Assembly: GCF_000485595.1 (NCBI RefSeq)
Contig: NW_014577318.1
Span: 309,550 to 338,709 of the forward strand
Reading direction: 5' to 3'
Length of the DNA stretch: 29,160 nucleotides
Origin: Priapulus caudatus
Lineage: Eukaryota > Priapulida > Priapulimorpha > Priapulimorphida > Priapulidae
The notes beneath the pieces were generated by a model. That model ran no database searches. It was not told the origin of the DNA and saw nothing but the letters and a program-made list of their open reading frames with translations. Position numbers and translations under genes: made by a program. Position 1 is the first letter of the stretch. Each line of letters opens with the position of its first letter. Of this stretch, positions 28,857-29,160 are shown one piece after another.

Positions 28857-29160
28857 CCAGTGCGAGATTCTTCGCTCGCGCTTGCGTTTTCCGTTTCGTG
28901 AAATTTCCTTCCTGACTTCGATCGGTCTCCAAACACTTTTGAATATTTTCATTGAGGCTCGGCATTGGTCTTCCTGTCGGCTTCCTCCCGTCATGGTATA
29001 CTGTCCTCCCGCCATGGTATACTTTCCTCCCGCCATGGTATACTTTCCTCCCGCCATGGTATACTTTCCTCCCGCCATGGTATACTTTCCTCCCGCCATG
29101 GTATACCTTCCTCTCGCCATGGTATACTTTCCTCCCGTCATGGTATACTTTCCTCCCGCC
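28845..29160 (-). CDS. Open frame across the 21-bp minisatellite, 5' incomplete, doubtful
   Basis: On minus the array reads (GGKYTMA)n without a stop, then continues for ~47 non-repetitive, basic residues (contains FKSVWRPIEVRKEISRN and KRKRERR) to a stop near 28845. The frame is open to the window edge, so the start lies outside. The unit has no stop in any of the six frames, so openness across the array is not evidence of coding; only the non-repeat tail is mildly supportive. No family recognised. Confidence 0.18.
   Translation of the reverse strand, partial: AGGKYTMTGGKYTMARGRYTMAGGKYTMAGGKYTMAGGKYTMAGGKYTMAGGQYTMTGGSRQEDQCRASMKIFKSVWRPIEVRKEISRNGKRKRERRISHWLYA
28984..29160. repeat. 21-bp minisatellite running off the window
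   Basis: Eight full units of CCTCCCGCCATGGTATACTTT plus a nine-base partial, with very few substitutions (GTC for GCC, CTGT, CTCGCC). The period is exactly 21, so each frame gives a heptapeptide repeat. Confidence 0.97.

Overview
This window looks like non-genic, repeat-dominated nuclear DNA from an animal. The pointers are interstitial (TTAGGG)n tracts, which is the telomere motif of vertebrates and many other animals, a degenerate 3' end of a non-LTR retrotransposon, a degenerate DNA-transposase-like fragment, and very abundant microsatellites. I find no intact gene I can name, no rRNA or tRNA, no CRISPR array and no bacterial-style operon. Almost every long open frame here is produced by a triplet or hexamer repeat (poly-Ala, poly-Leu, poly-Ser, poly-Thr/His and so on) and is open in several frames at once. 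Which animal it is cannot be told from this sequence.

Layout. (1) 1-12347 is a direct duplication: copy A (1-5696) and copy C (6663-12347) are collinear end to end, and between them lies a partial copy B (5842-6662) of only the first ~820 bases. Each full copy carries, in the same order, a small hairpin, a foldback element with a telomere-like centre, a long hairpin, a ~670-base inverted-repeat element, a (CT)n tract, CACG/ATC microsatellites, CTG/TTG arrays, a second foldback element around (TTAGGG)n, a 15-bp minisatellite and C-rich ~30-bp repeats. (2) 12339-12870 is a CAATTG-rich inverted-repeat element interrupted by a 25-N assembly gap and a fragment of the telomere-like element. (3) 12870-15440 is unique DNA with an unassigned open frame, a 53-bp repeat, a third member of the long hairpin family, two compact palindromes and a 74-bp minisatellite. 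(4) 15446-16987 and 24065-26892 are a second direct duplication containing a CTG/CTA array and an inverted-repeat element built from a CCTATGACAAAT word; the downstream copy contains an extra ~1.24 kb with a transposase-like remnant. (5) Between these copies lie a LINE remnant, an inverted pair of CCGGACCCCC-type repeats, a 1.9-kb GGTATA satellite, a 0.7-kb GT array and a 0.4-kb GA/GACA array. (6) 26892-29160 holds an AT-rich palindrome, a 450-base CT array, a CpG-rich stretch with NRF1-like and E2F-like sites, a CRE-like 30-bp tandem repeat, a weak small open frame behind a TATA motif, and a 21-bp minisatellite running off the window.

The unifying theme is foldback DNA: more than a dozen inverted-repeat or palindromic elements in 29 kb, several of them enclosing telomere-like repeats or lying against microsatellites. 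A strong caution applies. The paired copies differ mostly by single-base insertions and deletions, the pattern of uncorrected long reads, and the window contains a 25-N gap. Part of the duplication and divergence may therefore be assembly artefact.
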